DNA of 64,000 nt from Nostoc sp. 'Peltigera membranacea cyanobiont' N6 (GCF_002949735.1 NZ_CP026681.1:4928001-4992000); one strand, 5' to 3'; numbered from the stretch's first letter, positions 17,095 through 26,113 are shown. The notes: a model not told the origin generated them from the sequence alone. Translations and numbers: made by a program.

Positions 17095-17462
17095 AGCCCG
17101 TTCCGCAGATATTTTGCTAAAAGGGGTCTTTCGATAATATAAGTGGTTGCATAATTTGGAGGTATAAGTTCTACTACTTGTTTAACCAGATTTAAGAAGT
17201 CTTCTAACTGTCCATCTGCTATACCTCGACCTAGCCACATCAGAGCTATTAGCTCTGCTTTTTCTTCCTGGGAAAATTCGTCAATATATTTGTGTAATAT
17301 ATTTACTGAAGACCTTCCTGTAATGTTGAAATCCTCTAAGTAGTTAGATAATTTATCTATAAACATTTCTGGTTTATTTGTTATCCCAGATTCCATTTTT
17401 CCATAAACTAATTCAGCAATTTCGATAACGTTACGTATTTTTTTGATTGATAAAAAATTCAT
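17058..17462 (-). CDS. DUF3775 family protein
   Basis: The 134-residue protein is helical and soluble. The family core reads EFSQEEKAELIALMWLGRG (about residues 64-82), with DFLNLVKQ and LLAKYLRNGLQKL near the end, as in DUF3775. The function is unknown. The C-terminal coding end overlaps the DUF1816 gene by 37 bp, so both stop codons lie inside the other gene. The promoter should be in the A+T-rich gap 17463-17849. Confidence 0.75.
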   Translation of the reverse strand: MNFLSIKKIRNVIEIAELVYGKMESGITNKPEMFIDKLSNYLEDFNITGRSSVNILHKYIDEFSQEEKAELIALMWLGRGIADGQLEDFLNLVKQVVELIPPNYATTYIIERPLLAKYLRNGLQKLYTWTSSFS

Positions 17463-17849
17463 GTTTTATATTGATTATGGAGTCAATAACTACAAATTAA
17501 AAAATAGAGATTATTCAGTTATTTCTCTGACGATAATTTTCTAAATATAAAGATATATTAAACTAAAACAATGCTTATATAAAGCAATTATAAAGTTATC
17601 CCATAGCAAGTAACCACTAACTAAGCATTACAGATAAATGTTTGAATTCAGGTTTTCCTAAAAGGTTGAAATGTATAAGATGAATATATAATGTTTGATT
17701 TCAACACAAAAGGTTAAAAAAATGAGAGTAGACTTTGGGATTTTGTATAACTTTAAGTGCATAAAATGCTAGAATCACACAAAGGCTATAAGATTGCAGA
17801 TATTAATAAAAGTTAAAGTCCATGATTTGAGGAGCAGGGTTTTTGTCCT
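17463..17849. other. A+T-rich divergent promoter region
   Basis: This 387-bp gap lies between a leftward DUF3775 gene and the rightward NACHT gene. It holds no gene or clear repeat. GAGGAGCAGG at about 17828-17837 is probably the ribosome site of the NACHT gene. Confidence 0.45.
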
Positions 17850-20162
17850 ATGGCCAAGCGATCGCTCCAGGCATCACTCATCGGGATTCAAGAAGCTAAA
17901 AGAGCATTTACTCTCAAGGGGTGGACTCAAGATAATCTAGCAGGGGAAGTAAACCTCAAGACTAGACAACCGATTTGGCGGTTTTTCAGCGGCCGTCCGG
18001 TTGAACGTCATACCTTTATTGAAATTTGTTTGGTGCTGGAACTGAATTGGCGGAAGATTACGACTAATCCGCCGGCAGAATTCATGGAACTAGAAGAATA
18101 CAGCCAGATCGGTGGGCTGGATATTGATATATTAGTCGAAAAAGTGCGATCGCAACGCTTTGACAAAATTCAAGACCAGTGTGGGATTTTGCAGTTATTG
18201 GATATCAGCCGTCCTGTTGCGATCGATGATATATATATTGATGTAAATATTTTAGAGTCAATTGCCAGTCTTCAGTCGTTAGAAATTACTGAACTGCAAA
18301 ACCTCGATCCAAAAGAATTTAACCGTTTTGGCTTAGGTGAAGTTGACCAAAAACAAATACCTGGTACACAGGCAGTTAAAACATACTCCAAGCTCAGGGT
18401 GCTAGGCAAACCAGGAGTAGGTAAAACTACCTTTTTGCAACATCTCGCCATTCAATGTAACCAAGGTGAATTTGCGGCGAATCAGGTGCCAATCTTCATT
18501 ACCCTAAGAAATTTTACTGAAGAATCTAAAGTAACCAACGAGTTCAGCCTATCAAAATACATCCGCCAGGAGTTCCTCACATCGGGAATTTTAGATCCGT
18601 CAGTCATTGAAACTTTACTTAGTGCAGGCAGAGTGTTAGTGTTGCTTGATGGCATGGATGAAATTCTGAACCAACAAAGCAACACTGTCTTAAGCGAAAT
18701 TCGCAGATTTTCAGATAAATATCACAAAAATCAATTTGTGGCCACCTGTCGAACAGCATCTCAAAAACTCAGCCTCAGAGGCTTTACCGATGTTGAGATT
18801 GCCCCATTTACCTCAGAACAAATCCGAAGCTTCGCTCAAAAATGGTTTGTGACATTTACCAAGACCAACATTCCAGATGGTGAGGCGGAGTCTGTTGGGT
18901 TTATTCAGAAGTTAGACTTAGATGAAAACTGGCAATTTCGCCAACTTGTAGTTACACCCCTATTTCTGCATCTTGCTTGTTGGGTATTTCACGGTCAAGA
19001 AAAATTTCCGACTAAGCGGACTGACTTTTATAAGCAAGGTTTAGACCTGCTATTGGGCAAATGGGATGAAGCCAGAGGCATTGAACGGGATGAAGTTTAC
19101 CGAGGGTTTTTATTACCACAAAAGCTCAAGTTATTGAGTCAGATTGCAGCAGCAACATTTGAGCAAGGTCAGTACTTTTTTGAGCAACGCACCGTTGAGC
19201 AATACATTGGTGACTATATTCAGAATTTGGCCAAGGTGCCAATGGATGCTGAAGAACTCCAAATAGAAAGTGAAGCGGCCCTGAAAGCGATCGAGGCTCA
19301 ACATGGGCTACTAGCAGAACGGGCGCGGGGAATTTTTTCCTTCTCCTATCTGGCGTTTCAAGAATACTTCACGGCGAGAAAAATCGTTGCCAGTTATAAC
19401 CTAGAGGCGTTTGGGCAAGCTCTAGAAGGATTAGTTAGTCACATTACAGACCCGCACTGGCACGAAATTTTCTTGTTAACAGCTACCATGCTCCGAAGCG
19501 CAGACTCTCTGGTACAGTTGATGAAACAACAAATTGATGCACTCGTTGCTCAAGACTCTCATTTACAAGAGTTTTTGACCTGGGCGAGCCAAAAATCTCT
19601 CACTATTCCAAACCAACCAAAAGAGGCGACAACTAGAGCATTTTACCTTGCTTTGAGTCGGACTCCTCACATAGCTTCTCACTTTGCTCTAGCCAGCAGC
19701 CTCGACCAGGGAATGTTTCTGGATGCGGCATTAGATGACTTACTAGTGCAGTGTGCAATTGATGGGAGCCAGGACTTTGCCCACATCCACGCCTGTGGAG
19801 ATTCTCTAAGCAACATTATGGGCATTGTTCTGGATGTTGGACTCTATAAATCTCTGCAACAACTCTCTGACCAATTCCCAAATTCTCGTCAAAGTCAAGA
19901 ACGATTGCAACTATGGGGGCAGACAAACTATTCAGCTTGGGCTGAACAGTTAAAGATGACGGTCATTAATTATCGCAACATTAACCACCAGTGGCACTTT
20001 AGCCCCGAACAAGAGCAAGTACTGCAACGATACTACGATGCCAATCAGTTACTACTTGATTGTTTGCATAGCAATTGTGAAGTGACGGCTGCTATCAGGC
20101 AAGAAATTGAAGCCACCTTATTATTACCTCAAAAGGAACTTGAGGATAGGGAATGGCAATAG
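17850..20162 (+). CDS. HTH-NACHT STAND NTPase
   Basis: The 770-residue protein starts with an XRE-like HTH (about 14-70): GWTQDNLAGEVNLKTRQPIW, then FFSGRPVERHTFIEICLVL. A NACHT domain follows, with Walker A LGKPGVGKTTFLQ (about 185-197), Walker B RVLVLLDGMDEI (about 261-272), sensor FVATCRTAS and a winged-helix region ending FSFSYLAFQEYFTARKIV. A helical C-terminus (about 520-770) contains WHEIFLLTATML and FSPEQEQVLQRYYDANQLL, as in the NACHT C-terminal helical domains of cyanobacterial proteins. STAND ATPases are signal-gated switches, and some act in phage defence. No effector gene is adjacent, so a defence role is only a possibility. Confidence 0.85.
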   Translation: MAKRSLQASLIGIQEAKRAFTLKGWTQDNLAGEVNLKTRQPIWRFFSGRPVERHTFIEICLVLELNWRKITTNPPAEFMELEEYSQIGGLDIDILVEKVRSQRFDKIQDQCGILQLLDISRPVAIDDIYIDVNILESIASLQSLEITELQNLDPKEFNRFGLGEVDQKQIPGTQAVKTYSKLRVLGKPGVGKTTFLQHLAIQCNQGEFAANQVPIFITLRNFTEESKVTNEFSLSKYIRQEFLTSGILDPSVIETLLSAGRVLVLLDGMDEILNQQSNTVLSEIRRFSDKYHKNQFVATCRTASQKLSLRGFTDVEIAPFTSEQIRSFAQKWFVTFTKTNIPDGEAESVGFIQKLDLDENWQFRQLVVTPLFLHLACWVFHGQEKFPTKRTDFYKQGLDLLLGKWDEARGIERDEVYRGFLLPQKLKLLSQIAAATFEQGQYFFEQRTVEQYIGDYIQNLAKVPMDAEELQIESEAALKAIEAQHGLLAERARGIFSFSYLAFQEYFTARKIVASYNLEAFGQALEGLVSHITDPHWHEIFLLTATMLRSADSLVQLMKQQIDALVAQDSHLQEFLTWASQKSLTIPNQPKEATTRAFYLALSRTPHIASHFALASSLDQGMFLDAALDDLLVQCAIDGSQDFAHIHACGDSLSNIMGIVLDVGLYKSLQQLSDQFPNSRQSQERLQLWGQTNYSAWAEQLKMTVINYRNINHQWHFSPEQEQVLQRYYDANQLLLDCLHSNCEVTAAIRQEIEATLLLPQKELEDREWQ

Positions 20163-20224
20163 CTCTCTTGCTTAATTCCTCAAAGAGGTTTGGATTGCAA
20201 AAATAATTTTGATTACATTTTATA

Positions 20225-20264
20225 TCGTAGTTAATCAACTCATTCACAAAATCAAACATCACCA
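20225..20264. repeat. Dispersed direct repeat, copy 1
   Basis: TCGTAGTTAATCAACTCATT is identical here and at 21248-21267. The following 20 bp are also similar (AAATCAAACA then CACC). The two copies lie about 1 kb apart, on either side of the DUF7219-like gene. Confidence 0.6.
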
Positions 20265-20365
20265 TGTTTATAGTATTTCAACAGAACCATTCAAGTGATT
20301 GGTTATTTAGTGCCTTTGAAATTAACTATATCTAAGGTAAGTAGAGCGGCGTGAATAATTCAAGG

Positions 20366-20417
20366 TTTGTAGTGAGGACTTTAGTCCTCTTTTGAGGGCT
20401 GAAGCCTTCACTACAAA
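20366..20417. repeat. 52-bp hairpin repeat (TTTGTAGTGA ends)
   Basis: Perfect 10-bp ends TTTGTAGTGA and TCACTACAAA enclose GGACTTTAGTCC and GGGCTGAAGCC. One arm recurs at 42824-42849. An open frame of about 90 codons that crosses it has no protein-like character, so I did not call a gene. Confidence 0.65.
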
Positions 20418-20709
20418 ATCATCTCAAGAATTTTTACATTACTTAATCTACTTTGATTTATTCTCGCCTACTTACTTAGACTTTATCCATTTTGCAATGC
20501 GATACTCCTGCGGAGTGGTTGTACAAACACCTAAACAGAAACCTTTGCAACTTCATGGAGAATCTGTGACTGAGAAACAGTATTTGCTAAAAAGCCAGGG
20601 GTTTTGCCGGATAAAGAAAAATGAATTCTTAATTTTGGATAAAGTTGGGCTAAGGCGAACCTGATAACCTACTCTCAAAAATTTGGATTTTCGCTATCAG
20701 GATTTTTAT

Positions 20710-20964
20710 ATGGATGACTACAATCAGTTAAACAAAGACAATTTCCTCTATCACCACCATCCATACCTAGGTGAATTCACACCCCAAAAGCTTATATTCA
20801 ATGCTAATCTTCAAGAATTTTCTCAAAGCGTCTGTTACATCTCTAATCTACAGAATGGAGAGAAACTTTCTTCACAGGAGTGCTACGAAGAAATTGAGTT
20901 ACTCTGGCAGCAGTTAACACAAAGCTTTAAGGCACTAGGAATGGACAAAAATACAACTGGATGA
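20710..20964 (+). CDS. Small conserved cyanobacterial protein (DUF7219-like)
   Basis: From ATG 20710, with AGGA at 20698-20701 upstream, the protein has 84 residues. The pattern YNQLNKDNFLYHHHPYLGEF, then TPQKLIFNANLQEFSQSVCY and ELLWQQLTQSFK, resembles a short soluble cyanobacterial family that I remember as DUF7219. A TTG at 20683 would add nine residues. It is helical, with no membrane segment. Function unknown. It lies between two copies of a direct repeat, in a region that otherwise looks non-coding. Confidence 0.6.
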   Translation: MDDYNQLNKDNFLYHHHPYLGEFTPQKLIFNANLQEFSQSVCYISNLQNGEKLSSQECYEEIELLWQQLTQSFKALGMDKNTTG

Positions 20965-21437
20965 TTCGCTGTTGAGAATTGGATATTTTGGTAAGAAGTA
21001 GGATCTGTTACGCCCTTCTCTTACGCACCATCCCAGATTCTCAGTGTATTATGCTAATGTACGCTACTAAAACTACGCGGGTTACATAAGAGCTTAATTT
21101 TCTGTTAATCAAACTGGGCTACCCTATAGGAAGCCGCTTTGCATCGATATTTATGCTCACCGCGAATTCTATTGCTCTGGCTCTAAATTGACACTAATGG
21201 GCATTGCCATCCATGCCCTTATATTAAAAAGTTTCCTACGTTTTGTGTCGTAGTTAATCAACTCATTTAGGAAATCAAACAACACCCGCCCATAGTACAA
21301 GAACAGAACCTAGTAATTTTAACCCTTAAATGGTTCTCTGCTAATTTATATCTGACCTATATGGTTGTCTCACCTCCTTAAAAACTACAGATTTTTCAGA
21401 TTGCTTTGCACTGAAAGTCCTAATCGCAGGTCTTGTT
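20965..21437. other. Gene-free gap with second copy of a direct repeat
   Basis: No gene is supported in this stretch. TCGTAGTTAATCAACTCATT at 21248-21267 repeats the sequence at 20225-20244, and similarity continues for about 20 bp. Confidence 0.5.
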
Positions 21438-21926
21438 ATGAATTTAATCAATGGCTTTTGCTTGACAGATGGGATACTCGAAGGTGTACAAGTACTCGTT
21501 GTAGAGAACGATCGCGATAGTAGGGATTTGTACGCCATTCTTCTTCAAGGTCTGAGCGCAAATGTGATTACTGCTGGTTCAGTAAAAGAAGCTTTAGAAA
21601 TCTTAAGTTGGTTCAGACCCAGCATCATCGTCTCTGAAATCAGGTTCTTAGGTGAAAGTATTTATACATTAGTAAACAAATTGACTGCGATGGAAGCAGA
21701 CAATGGAAATCATATCCCAATCATTGTGACTTCAACATCTACCACAGGTACTCACGATCAAATTCCAGATGTAGAGTTTGAAGAATATTTACTTAAACCA
21801 TTCGACCTTGACAAATTTGTTTCCACGATTAGGAATCAAGTACAGAAAAATGTGGCGGAAAATTTTTGCACTGATTTAGTAGTTTTACATCCAGTAGAGA
21901 TTTTTCCCTTGTGCTATAAAAGTTAG
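21438..21926 (+). CDS. Response-regulator receiver-like protein with Glu at the phosphorylation site
   Basis: The 162-residue protein consists of one CheY-like domain (about residues 15-135). The acidic pocket VLVVENDRDSRDL is present and the conserved Lys is in YLLKPFDLDKF, but the expected phospho-acceptor Asp after strand 3 reads IIVSEIRFLG, so Glu replaces Asp. Glu can mimic a phosphorylated Asp, so the domain may be locked on or may only bind partners. There is no DNA-binding domain and no neighbouring histidine kinase. The first 14 residues are an extension of no clear type. Confidence 0.75.
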   Translation: MNLINGFCLTDGILEGVQVLVVENDRDSRDLYAILLQGLSANVITAGSVKEALEILSWFRPSIIVSEIRFLGESIYTLVNKLTAMEADNGNHIPIIVTSTSTTGTHDQIPDVEFEEYLLKPFDLDKFVSTIRNQVQKNVAENFCTDLVVLHPVEIFPLCYKS

Positions 21927-22090
21927 CTTAGTGCTGCAAGCAGATTCCCCCAACAACCCTTAAAAAGCGGTTAGCCACAGGCGGGGGGATCTGCTCGTAT
22001 GGGGAGCAAATCAAACTATGTTACGCACTAGTACAGCACGGCGGAAGTAAACCACCTATTTCAAATCTATGAAACCCTTACGCTGTATTC

Positions 22091-22120
22091 ATTTTTAATT
22101 TTTAATTTTTAATTTTTAAT
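22091..22120. repeat. ATTTTTA heptamer tandem repeat
   Basis: Four copies of ATTTTTA plus two bases. Short 7-bp tandem repeats are common between genes of Nostoc-like genomes. Confidence 0.85.
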
Positions 22121-22138
22121 TCCGCCTTGCGGTACTAG

Positions 22139-22244
22139 TGGACTTCCAGAAAATAAATTATCCAATTTCATTCCTTCAAAACGAGTTTACCTCCCCCTGC
22201 TCCGCTGCTTACACAGCGGTTGATTATCTTTTTTTGGAAGTCCC
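22139..22244. mobile_element. 106-bp MITE related to the GGGACT family
   Basis: The left end TGGACTTCCAGAAAATAAAT and the right end, read in reverse as GGGACTTCCAAAAAAAGATA, are inverted repeats. TAG flanks both sides (22136-22138 and 22245-22247). The ends resemble those of the elements at 2185 and 15574, but the interior is different. Only the first base of the left end deviates. Confidence 0.65.
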
Positions 22245-22315
22245 TAGTGGCTAAAGTCACCCGTTCAGGTGAAGACATACACAAATACTAATGCCTAGTA
22301 TGAAGGAATATTAAG

Positions 22316-22347
22316 CAACTATGAAGCATAATTAAGCTTCATAGTTG
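22316..22347. promoter_or_regulatory. 12-bp perfect inverted repeat upstream of the efflux genes
   Basis: CAACTATGAAGC and GCTTCATAGTTG are separated by 8 bp. No T-run follows, so this is not a standard terminator. It lies about 110 bp before the HlyD-type gene and could be an operator. That role is inferred from position and symmetry only. Confidence 0.4.
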
Positions 22348-22456
22348 TTAGTTTAGTAATAAAAATTTAATCCCAAAGTACCAACTCCGTATTCTGCACT
22401 TGCCCTTTAACTAAAAGGTACTAGTACCCAACAATATTTACAGGCTTCTATATAAT

Positions 22457-23929
22457 ATGGCTACTCACATAGAAATTCCAGTTATTGGCAAAGTTAAGTA
22501 TCCATTACGCTGGCTAATTGGGGTGATAGCAGGCGGTGCTTTGGTTGTGGGTACTGTGACAACTTACACCCTGGTGAATCAAGGGAGAAGTAAAGAAGAT
22601 ATTGCTCAGTTAACTGTGCCTGTGGCAGCGCAAAACGTTACTTTGCTGATTACAGCTAGTGGTAAAGTCGTGCCGGTTCAGAGCGTAAATATTAGTCCGA
22701 AGAACCCCGGAGTTTTATCGCAATTATATGTCGAACAAGGCGATCGCATTCAACAAGGGCAAATCCTCGCCCGCATGGATAGTGCGAGTATTGAAGCTCA
22801 AAGGAGTCAGTACCGAGCTAACTTAGCCCAAAGTCAAGCACAATTAGCCGAAGCCCTTGCTGGTAGTCGTCCTCAAGAAATCGCTCAAGCAAAGGCGCGG
22901 TTAGCACAAGCTCAAGCCCAGCTAGCCGCAGCGAGAGCCGGTAATCGTCCCCAAGAGATTGCCCAATCTCAATCCCAAGTGGATGCGGCTCAAGCCAAGG
23001 CGAACTATACCAGCGAACAGGTAAAGCGTTACCAATACTTATACAAAGAGGGAGCAGAGAAAAAACAATTACTCGATCAAGCCATCAGCGAAGACAAAAG
23101 TGCTAAAGCCAGTTTAGAAGAAATAAAAAAACGATTGTCGTTAGTCCAAAGTGGCACTCGAACTGAGGAAATCGACCAACGTCAAGCTGCTGTAAATGAA
23201 GCACGGGCGGCATTGACCTTGTTACAAGATGGCACTCGAACTGAAGAAATTGTTCAGCGCCAAGCTGCTGTTGCCAGCGCTGAAGCTCAATTGAAGGGTG
23301 TACAAGTGCAGTTGGAAGATACAATTATTCGCGCTCCCCTTTCGGGAATTGTGACGCAAAAGTATGCCGAACCAGGGGCCTTTGTGACACCGACAACTTC
23401 CGCTTCTACGAGTGCGTCGGCAACTTCCAGTTCAATTGTCGCTGTAGCACGCGGTTTAGAAGTATTAGCTCAAGTTCCCGAAGCTGATATTGGCAGAATT
23501 AAACAAAGGCAGCAAGTGGAAATTGTCGCTGATGCCTATCCCGATCGCATTTTTAAAGGTCATGTGCGCCTGATTGCTCCAGAAGCAGTGGTGGAACAAG
23601 GTGTGACATCTTTTCAGGTGCGGGTTGCTCTTGATACTGGCATAGATAAACTGCGTTCTGGCTTAAATGTGGATCTGACTTTTTTAGGCGATCGCGTTAA
23701 TAATGCCTTAGTGTTACCAACTGTGTCAATTGTCACCGAAAAGGGCAAAACTGGCGTACTTATACCAGATGCAAAGAATAAACCCCAGTTCCGCGAAATT
23801 ACCGTTGGGGCACAAATCAAAAACCAAACTCAAATTTTAGAGGGAGTTAAAGAAGGCGATCGCATTTTTGTTAATCCACCCAAAGACTACAAAATCGAAA
23901 AGGCCAAAGAAAAACAGAATAATTCGTAA
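22457..23929 (+). CDS. HlyD/MacA-type efflux periplasmic adaptor protein
   Basis: The 490-residue protein has one N-terminal membrane anchor (about 17-40), a split biotinyl-lipoyl domain (SGKVVPVQSVNISPKNPGVL and IIRAPLSGIVTQKYAEPGAF) and a long alpha-helical hairpin between them. Its two arms contain paired repeats, GSRPQEIAQAKA/GNRPQEIAQSQS and GTRTEEIDQRQAAV/GTRTEEIVQRQAAV. A beta-barrel and a membrane-proximal domain follow. It bridges an inner-membrane transporter to an outer-membrane channel. The permease gene follows after 10 bp. The pair resembles DevB/DevC and MacA/MacB in kind; which substrate is moved cannot be told. Confidence 0.88.
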   Translation: MATHIEIPVIGKVKYPLRWLIGVIAGGALVVGTVTTYTLVNQGRSKEDIAQLTVPVAAQNVTLLITASGKVVPVQSVNISPKNPGVLSQLYVEQGDRIQQGQILARMDSASIEAQRSQYRANLAQSQAQLAEALAGSRPQEIAQAKARLAQAQAQLAAARAGNRPQEIAQSQSQVDAAQAKANYTSEQVKRYQYLYKEGAEKKQLLDQAISEDKSAKASLEEIKKRLSLVQSGTRTEEIDQRQAAVNEARAALTLLQDGTRTEEIVQRQAAVASAEAQLKGVQVQLEDTIIRAPLSGIVTQKYAEPGAFVTPTTSASTSASATSSSIVAVARGLEVLAQVPEADIGRIKQRQQVEIVADAYPDRIFKGHVRLIAPEAVVEQGVTSFQVRVALDTGIDKLRSGLNVDLTFLGDRVNNALVLPTVSIVTEKGKTGVLIPDAKNKPQFREITVGAQIKNQTQILEGVKEGDRIFVNPPKDYKIEKAKEKQNNS

Positions 23930-23939
23930 TTATTAAGAT

Positions 23940-25157
23940 ATGAATTTTTTAGAAAGCGTCCAAATGGCGGGGAAAACCCTGTTATCAAATAAGCTGCGTA
24001 GCGCCCTCACTATGTTGGGTATAGTTATTGGCAATGCCTCAGTAATTGCCATGATCGGTATTGGCGAAGGTGGGCAAAAGTACGTTAATAAACAGTTGGA
24101 GTCATTAGGGCCAAATGTGCTATTTGTACTGCCAGGTAATCGAGAAACTCAGCGGATCTCTTTTGAAGTACCAAAAACTCTGGTGTTACAAGATGCGGAA
24201 GCGATCGCCTCTCAAGTCCCAACAGTAGTGGGAGTTGCACCAGAGTTAAACACCAGACAGGTAGTTACATACCGCAACCGAAACACCGATGTCAACATCA
24301 TTGGCACAACTCCCAGCTTTCTATCGGTGCGGGATTTTGAAACTGCTAAAGGCAGGTTTTTCTCTGAGGTAGACATCAAACGAAGTAACCAAGTCGTTGT
24401 GCTGGGTGGAGATTTGGCAGAAAAACTATTCGGTAATAGTAACGCGATCGGTCAGCAATTGCGACTTGGAAATACTAGCTTTCAAGTGATTGGGACGTTA
24501 ACAGCCAAAGGTTCCAGCGTGGGAGCAGATTATGATAATGCTGCTTTAATACCAATCACAACCTCAGCAAACCGACTTGTAGGAAAGAATTCTCCCTATG
24601 GTATTTCTTTAGATTACCTCGTTGCAGCCGCTCGTGATTCTGAGAGCGTGGATGCAGCAGAGTTTCAAATTACTAATTTGTTGCGTCTACGGCACAAAAT
24701 TAATGGTGAAGATGACTTTACTCTTCGCTCTCAAAAGGATGCCTTGCAAACTGTTGGGCAAATTACAGGTGCATTGACAATTATGTTAGCTGCGATCGCA
24801 GGTATATCATTATTTGTTGGCGGCATTGGCATTATGAATATTATGCTAGTCTCCGTCACCGAACGCACCCAAGAAATCGGATTGAGAAAAGCGATCGGTG
24901 CAACTGAGCAAGATATTTTGCTCCAGTTCATCATTGAGGCAGTGATAGTTTCGGCAGCTGGCGGCTTAGTTGGGACTGCGGTTGGTGTTAGTGGCATTCT
25001 GTTAGTGGGAGCTTTGACTCCTTTAGAAGCGAGTCTTTCTCCTCTAGCAATTACTATGGCAGTTGGTGTTTCTGGGGGTATTGGTTTATTCTTTGGCGTT
25101 GTTCCTGCCCGTCGTGCGGCTCAACTTGACCCCATTGTAGCTTTGAGGAGTGCCTAG
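23940..25157 (+). CDS. MacB/FtsX-type ABC transporter permease without ATPase domain
   Basis: The 405-residue protein begins with a cytosolic helix and TM1 (SNKLRSALTMLGIVIGNASV, about residues 16-35). A large periplasmic MacB-type core domain (about 50-265) and three C-terminal membrane segments with the FtsX fold follow, including GIMNIMLVSVTERTQEIGLR and RKAIGATEQDIL. It is the membrane half of a tripartite efflux or lipid/glycolipid exporter, working with the adaptor gene 10 bp upstream. The ATPase subunit is missing: nothing ATPase-like follows in the next 950 bp, so it must be encoded elsewhere. Confidence 0.9.
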   Translation: MNFLESVQMAGKTLLSNKLRSALTMLGIVIGNASVIAMIGIGEGGQKYVNKQLESLGPNVLFVLPGNRETQRISFEVPKTLVLQDAEAIASQVPTVVGVAPELNTRQVVTYRNRNTDVNIIGTTPSFLSVRDFETAKGRFFSEVDIKRSNQVVVLGGDLAEKLFGNSNAIGQQLRLGNTSFQVIGTLTAKGSSVGADYDNAALIPITTSANRLVGKNSPYGISLDYLVAAARDSESVDAAEFQITNLLRLRHKINGEDDFTLRSQKDALQTVGQITGALTIMLAAIAGISLFVGGIGIMNIMLVSVTERTQEIGLRKAIGATEQDILLQFIIEAVIVSAAGGLVGTAVGVSGILLVGALTPLEASLSPLAITMAVGVSGGIGLFFGVVPARRAAQLDPIVALRSA

Positions 25158-25247
25158 TAATTGCGATGTTTATTCTTCCTGATTCAATTGAGTCAGGGAG
25201 ATATTCGCTAGGTAATTCAATAAATCACTTTGACTAAAGAAATCCAA

Positions 25248-25358
25248 CATAAGATTAAACCTGCTAATGTTTCAATTATTTGCGAAAGTAAACAAGTTAA
25301 AATAATCGACTTCAGTCTTGCATCTTTATTGGATTACTACAAGCTAATCATTCTGTAA
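25248..25358 (+). pseudogene. Fragment of a Ser/Thr kinase catalytic loop
   Basis: One short frame reads HKIKPANVSIICESKQ and then VKIIDFSLASLL before TAA 25356. This matches HKDIKPQN...SKQVKITDFSIAS of the large kinase gene that starts at 26114, including the unusual DFS in place of DFG. The catalytic Asp is deleted. No other kinase parts surround it, so it is a leftover from a duplicated or displaced hstK-type gene. Confidence 0.55.
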
Positions 25359-26113
25359 AGCCAAATGGTGATTAACCTATATATCTTAATAATAACTCAG
25401 TCGAAATCCAATCAGAATAGTATTTTTATCGGTAGCTAATACAGTTGTAGAGATCAATCAAAAACTCGCTCTACCTGTCAAATTATGTCCTTCGCTGAAT
25501 ACATCAATAATTGCCGAAGGAGTTCACTAAAATAGTTATTGCGGCAATTACATACCTGCCAGTTAAACAGACCTAAGAATAATAGTAGATTAGCGGGTTA
25601 CAATGCAGCTTTAGTAGTAGTAGCATGGAAAAAATGTATGTTATTCGTTGCTACTAACCAGTAATAAAATGCCCTGCCGTTGATGAAAGCCTCCTATACC
25701 GTAAACGCCAAAAATACAATTGTATACCTAAATTATTTTTACTCCGTTGAGTCAGGATGGTTTTAGCGGTTTCTACGCCAATGCAGTCTTGAGCTTGGCT
25801 TTTAGTTCTAAGACTGCATTGGCTCCTGATGAGGGCGGAAAGCCTGCGGCGAACAACTCAAAGAAACAGTATATTTTTTTATCTATCCTACTCCATTGCG
25901 TTTAGTTATGCTCAGGATTGAGCTTAAACGAGAATAATATTGGGTAAGTAGGTAGGCACAAATAAACCTAACTATGTAACAAAATGTAAAAACCTCAAAA
26001 CCTTTGTGATTGCTTCACTTTGCTGCACTCCGTTCGCAATGACATAGTTATAAATTTTCCCGCATACCTGCTTAGTTAATCGTCTCCTAATAAGTATTTT
26101 AAAATCATAACCA
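25359..26113. repeat. Long gap with a 14-bp-stem hairpin repeat
   Basis: GCCAATGCAGTCTT (25777-25790) and AAGACTGCATTGGC (25810-25823) form a perfect stem with a 19-base loop, probably part of a dispersed element. A stretch near 26005-26043 resembles the GATTGCTTC...TCGCAATGACA repeat also seen near 58759-58823. No gene is supported. The last 100 bp should hold the promoter of the kinase-NRPS operon. Confidence 0.5.

Noticed and set aside
20392..20664. Open frame of 90 codons before the DUF7219-like gene
   Set aside because: It starts inside a hairpin repeat, has no family pattern and no ribosome site. The frame is probably open by chance.
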